In this document: piece by piece, positions 6,568 to 9,210 of the stretch
Position numbering within the stretch: position 1 is the first letter of the stretch
Layout of the letters: the number at the start of each line of letters is the position of its first letter
Origin: CAZGSG01 sp964528095
Lineage (GTDB): Bacteria > Bacteroidota > Bacteroidia > Chitinophagales > Chitinophagaceae
NCBI GenBank assembly: GCA_964528095.1
Contig: CAZGSG010000237.1
Span: 1 to 9,210, forward strand
DNA length: 9,210 bases
Reading direction: 5' to 3'
The notes under the pieces: model-generated
Databases searched by the model: none
What the model saw: the letters and a program-made list of their open reading frames with translations, nothing else
Told to the model about the DNA's origin: nothing
Position numbers and translations under genes: made by a program

Positions 6568-8991
6568 ATGTTCAAAAATTATTTGAAAACCAGTTTCAGG
6601 AATTTATGGAAAAATAAGACCTATAGCTTTATCAATATAATAGGTCTGGCAATCGGAACATTGTGTTGCCTGTATATCCTGTTATATGTAGAGGACCAAT
6701 ACAGCTATGATAAACATCATAGGAATGGCTCAGATATTTACCGGATCACCACGTCTCTTTCGCTGAAAGGAGATAAACATAATAATGCGACCTCCTCTCC
6801 TCCTATTGCCCCCGCGCTGAAGAGAGATTTTCCCGAGGTGAAACAATTCACCCGTGTAGTGAATACAATAGGCATTAAACAGCACCTGTTACGTTACAAA
6901 GAAAAATCTTATTACGAAAAAAGCGCCTTGTTTGTAGACTCGACGTTCTTTGATGTCTTCACCTACCATTTCAGCAGTGGCAATAGTGTAAACCCGTTGG
7001 CCGAACCTTTTTCGATCGTGCTTACAAAAACAGCTGCAGGAAAACTATTTGGCAGTGAGGACCCCATAGGCAAAGTGATCCAGATAGATAATCCTTATGG
7101 CAAGAATGATTTTAAAGTAAATGCTGTGGTGGATGAAAGTCTTGGCAAATCTCATATACAGGCCAATATTTTTATAACAATGAATAGTGGAGGTATCGGG
7201 AATATGGTCAGGGCTAACCAGGCCTGGGCAGGAAATAATTTTGTCAACTCCTACATCAAGCTCAATGAAAACGCAGACGCAGCGGCTGTTGAGAAAAAAC
7301 TCCCGGCTTTTTTAAATAAATATGGAGAACAACAATTGAAAGCGGTGGGAATGGAGAAGAAACTGTCACTACAGCCCGTCAGTTCTATCCATACCACTTC
7401 GGGCTATGAAGTTGAAATGAGCAAAACAGTGAGCCCTTCTTTTTTATATATCCTATTGCTGATCGCCGCTTTGATACAGGTGATAGCCTGCATCAACTTC
7501 ATGAATCTTTCTACAGCCCGTGCCACTAAAAGAGCAAAGGAAGTAGGTGTAAGAAAAGTGATCGGTGCCGGCAGGAAGGACCTTATTAAACAATTCCTGG
7601 GTGAGTCTTTCTTATTATCAGTAGTAGGCGTTCTTATTGCCTTGCCGCTATTATGGTTTTCACTGCCTTTCCTCAACAGGCTTACAGAAGCCGACATCCA
7701 TCTATCCCTTTTTGACGATTACAGGCTATGGCTGATGTTGGGCGGGCTTATCCTTGTTACCGGTATAGTAGCAGGAAGTTATCCTGCATTTTACCTGTCG
7801 GCCTTCCAGGCCATTAAAGTGATCAAAGGCAATTTTAGTAATCATGCGTCGGCATCGGGCATCCGCCGGTCATTGGTTGTCTTCCAGTTCGTTTTGTCTA
7901 TCGTGTTGATCACTGGTATCATTGTTATTTACAGTCAGCTCAGTTATATAAAAAATAAGGACCTTGGTTTTGAAAAAGACCAGAAGCTTATTTTTAATTT
8001 TTATACACGTGAATCACAAAGTAAGATCCCCTCTTTTGCAAATGATCTTAAAAGTCTCGCAGATGTAAAAACAGTGAGTCGTTCCAACAATTATCTCAGT
8101 CAGTTCGTATTCAATGATCATGGGCTCTACCTGGCCGGAGGAAATATGACCAGTGCCATCAACACCCAGAATATGCGGACCGATGAGTTTTTTGCTAAAG
8201 CAAACGGCATACGAATCATCAGCGGCAGGGATTTCAGAGCAGCGGATTCCGGCAAGGTATTGGTCAATGAAACGCTTCTTAAAAGACTTGGCCTGACCCC
8301 CGAAAAGGCTGTCGGTACAAAACTATTCACGCATTACGAACCCGACCCGGAAACTTTTGTGGAGATAGCCGGGGTGATGAAAGATTTCAACTATACATCT
8401 CTTCACAATGATGTAAAACCATTCATGCTTATTTATCAGTCAGAACAAGACCAGTTTCCGAACCTAACGGTCGCTGTGAACAGTAAAAACTACAAGGAGC
8501 TCCTGGGAAAAATGGAAAGCATATGGCATAAAGACCTGCCAGATACACCGTTTGAGTATAGCTTTCTTGACGAAGAAGTGCAAAAACAATATGAGACAGA
8601 GATCACTTTATCACGGATCATCAATTCATTTACATTAATGGCGATACTTATATCCTGTCTTGGATTGTTCGGGCTGGCTACTTTCAGTGCTGAACAACGA
8701 AAAAAAGAGATCGGTATCCGCAAAGTGCTGGGAGGCAGTGTAAGCGGTATCGTAAGCCTGTTATCAAAAGACTTTGTAAAATTAATCGCCATCGCTATCG
8801 TCATAGCGATCCCCTTGTCCTGGTGGACGATGAATAAATGGTTACAGAATTTTGCATACAGGATAGAGATCAGCTGGTGGATGTTTGCCGCTGCCGGCCT
8901 GTTGGCGATAGTGATCGCGTTGCTCACTGTCGGGGTACAGGCGATCAGGGCAGCACTCAACAACCCGGTACGGACATTAAGATCGGAATAA
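6568..8991 (+). CDS. FtsX/MacB-type ABC transporter permease, full length (gene 4, subtype B)
   Basis: An intact 807-residue protein ending in TAA at 8989-8991. The start is fixed by MFKNYLKTSFRNLWKNKTY, directly comparable to the interrupted gene 2 start. Order: TM1 (about 21-42, with GLAIGTLCCLYILLY), periplasmic domain 1 (about 43-288, with VDSTFFDVF, FSIVLT and DPIGKVIQID), TM2 with IACINFMNLSTAR (about 291-313), EVGVRKVIGAG loop (325-335), TM3 (about 345-368), TM4 with AGSYPAFYLSAF (about 388-411), TM5 (about 435-455), periplasmic domain 2 with ISGRDF and IAGVMKDFNY, then TM6 (about 685-707), EIGIRKVLGGS, TM7 (about 735-757), TM8 (about 768-792) and C-terminal NPVRTLRSE. It shares with gene 2 the IRxSLVVFQF and QLxYxxNKxLGF motifs at TM5. 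It is predicted to be an inner-membrane ABC permease with unknown substrate. It is the best intact reference for what gene 2 should encode. Confidence 0.95.
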   Translation: MFKNYLKTSFRNLWKNKTYSFINIIGLAIGTLCCLYILLYVEDQYSYDKHHRNGSDIYRITTSLSLKGDKHNNATSSPPIAPALKRDFPEVKQFTRVVNTIGIKQHLLRYKEKSYYEKSALFVDSTFFDVFTYHFSSGNSVNPLAEPFSIVLTKTAAGKLFGSEDPIGKVIQIDNPYGKNDFKVNAVVDESLGKSHIQANIFITMNSGGIGNMVRANQAWAGNNFVNSYIKLNENADAAAVEKKLPAFLNKYGEQQLKAVGMEKKLSLQPVSSIHTTSGYEVEMSKTVSPSFLYILLLIAALIQVIACINFMNLSTARATKRAKEVGVRKVIGAGRKDLIKQFLGESFLLSVVGVLIALPLLWFSLPFLNRLTEADIHLSLFDDYRLWLMLGGLILVTGIVAGSYPAFYLSAFQAIKVIKGNFSNHASASGIRRSLVVFQFVLSIVLITGIIVIYSQLSYIKNKDLGFEKDQKLIFNFYTRESQSKIPSFANDLKSLADVKTVSRSNNYLSQFVFNDHGLYLAGGNMTSAINTQNMRTDEFFAKANGIRIISGRDFRAADSGKVLVNETLLKRLGLTPEKAVGTKLFTHYEPDPETFVEIAGVMKDFNYTSLHNDVKPFMLIYQSEQDQFPNLTVAVNSKNYKELLGKMESIWHKDLPDTPFEYSFLDEEVQKQYETEITLSRIINSFTLMAILISCLGLFGLATFSAEQRKKEIGIRKVLGGSVSGIVSLLSKDFVKLIAIAIVIAIPLSWWTMNKWLQNFAYRIEISWWMFAAAGLLAIVIALLTVGVQAIRAALNNPVRTLRSE

Positions 8992-9075
8992 GAATAAGAT
9001 TATAAAATGAAAATATTAATACTGATTTTTTTTGAATTTCAAAGTACTGTCACCCGACATTAAACTCAGCTACCC
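8992..9075. other. 84-bp intergenic gap between genes 4 and 5
   Basis: An A/T-rich spacer. It contains a T-run (from about 9025) running into the small palindrome TTTGAA-T-TTCAAA (9031-9043). The T-run precedes rather than follows the palindrome, so this does not look like a + strand terminator. No Shine-Dalgarno sequence precedes the ATG at 9076. Confidence 0.5.
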
Positions 9076-9210
9076 ATGTTTAAAAATTATCTTACCATAG
9101 CTCTCCGTAACATCAGGAGGAACCAATTGCTGTCTTTCATCAATATCTCCGTGCTGAGTGTTGGTCTTGCCTGTCGTATGCTTAGTTTGCTTTTTACAAC
9201 ACAGGAAATA
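9076..9210 (+). CDS. Start of a fifth FtsX/MacB-type permease, cut by window edge (gene 5)
   Basis: Forty-five codons are visible from ATG at 9076 to the window end with no stop. The opening MFKNYLTIALRNIRRNQLLSF matches the N-terminal signature of genes 2, 3 and 4, and the first bases closely match the starts of genes 2 and 4. A TM1-like stretch follows (about residues 21-40), but with unusual residues: the family GLAIG becomes VLSVG, and the position that is the second cysteine of CC in genes 2 and 4 is arginine (R34, CGT where gene 2 has TGT). A charged residue within TM1 is odd and may mean divergence or decay. The call rests on the N-terminus and array context only; the remaining gene is outside the window. 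Confidence 0.8.
   Translation, partial: MFKNYLTIALRNIRRNQLLSFINISVLSVGLACRMLSLLFTTQEI

Noticed and set aside
8490..8963. A 157-codon open frame on the - strand opposite the 3' end of gene 4, and a similar 149-codon one at 3384-3833.
   Set aside because: Both lie wholly inside well-conserved permease coding sequence and show no recognisable domain; they are shadows of the + strand genes.
9007..9063. An 18-codon frame (MKILILIFFEF...) in the gap before gene 5.
   Set aside because: It is too short, has no start signal and no sign of a leader-peptide attenuator such as repeated amino acid codons plus a terminator.
9115..9120. AGGAGG followed by an in-frame TTG at 9127, suggesting an internal start in gene 5.
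   Set aside because: The bases encode Arg-Arg within the conserved N-terminal segment, Bacteroidota rarely rely on this signal, and starting at TTG would remove the family N-terminus.

Overview
The window is one tandem array of paralogous membrane proteins, all on the + strand. It holds four long genes plus the first 45 codons of a fifth. All five belong to the large (about 780-810 residue) double-module FtsX/MacB-type ABC transporter permeases, the group often labelled 'ABC-type antimicrobial peptide transport system, permease component'. Several features suggest Bacteroidota, most likely a Chitinophagaceae-like soil or environmental lineage: moderate G+C by eye, no Shine-Dalgarno sequence before any start, short A/T-rich leaders, and tandem arrays of this permease type, which are common in that phylum. 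The taxonomic call is an inference; no marker gene is present.

Layout: (1) bases 1-1578, a permease missing roughly its first 257 residues because the window begins inside it; (2) a 134-bp gap with an imperfect A/T-rich palindrome around a small perfect hairpin; (3) a permease whose natural start appears to be 1713 but which has an in-frame amber stop at codon 13 (1749-1751), leaving an open frame of 770 codons from 1815 to 4127; (4) a 26-bp gap, then an intact 781-residue permease at 4154-6499; (5) a 68-bp gap, then an intact 807-residue permease at 6568-8991; (6) an 84-bp gap and the start of a fifth permease at 9076, running off the end.

Each protein has the plan TM1 - periplasmic domain (MacB_PCD-like) - TM2-4 (FtsX) - TM5 - second periplasmic domain - TM6-8 (second FtsX). 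One chain thus looks like two MacB-type halves fused. No ATPase, periplasmic adaptor, outer-membrane channel or regulator is in the window, so the energy-supplying partner must be encoded elsewhere. The four long genes fall into two sequence subtypes that alternate along the array: genes 1 and 3 resemble each other (about 781 residues), and genes 2 and 4 resemble each other (about 804-807 residues). This points to duplication of an ancestral gene pair. Same strand and short gaps suggest co-transcription, but no convincing promoter or terminator was found.

The most notable points are the premature amber codon in gene 2, the alternating A-B-A-B pattern, the intergenic palindrome, and an arginine within the first predicted membrane helix of gene 5. 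I did not find a clearly new biological system; this is a paralog array with one probably recent lesion.
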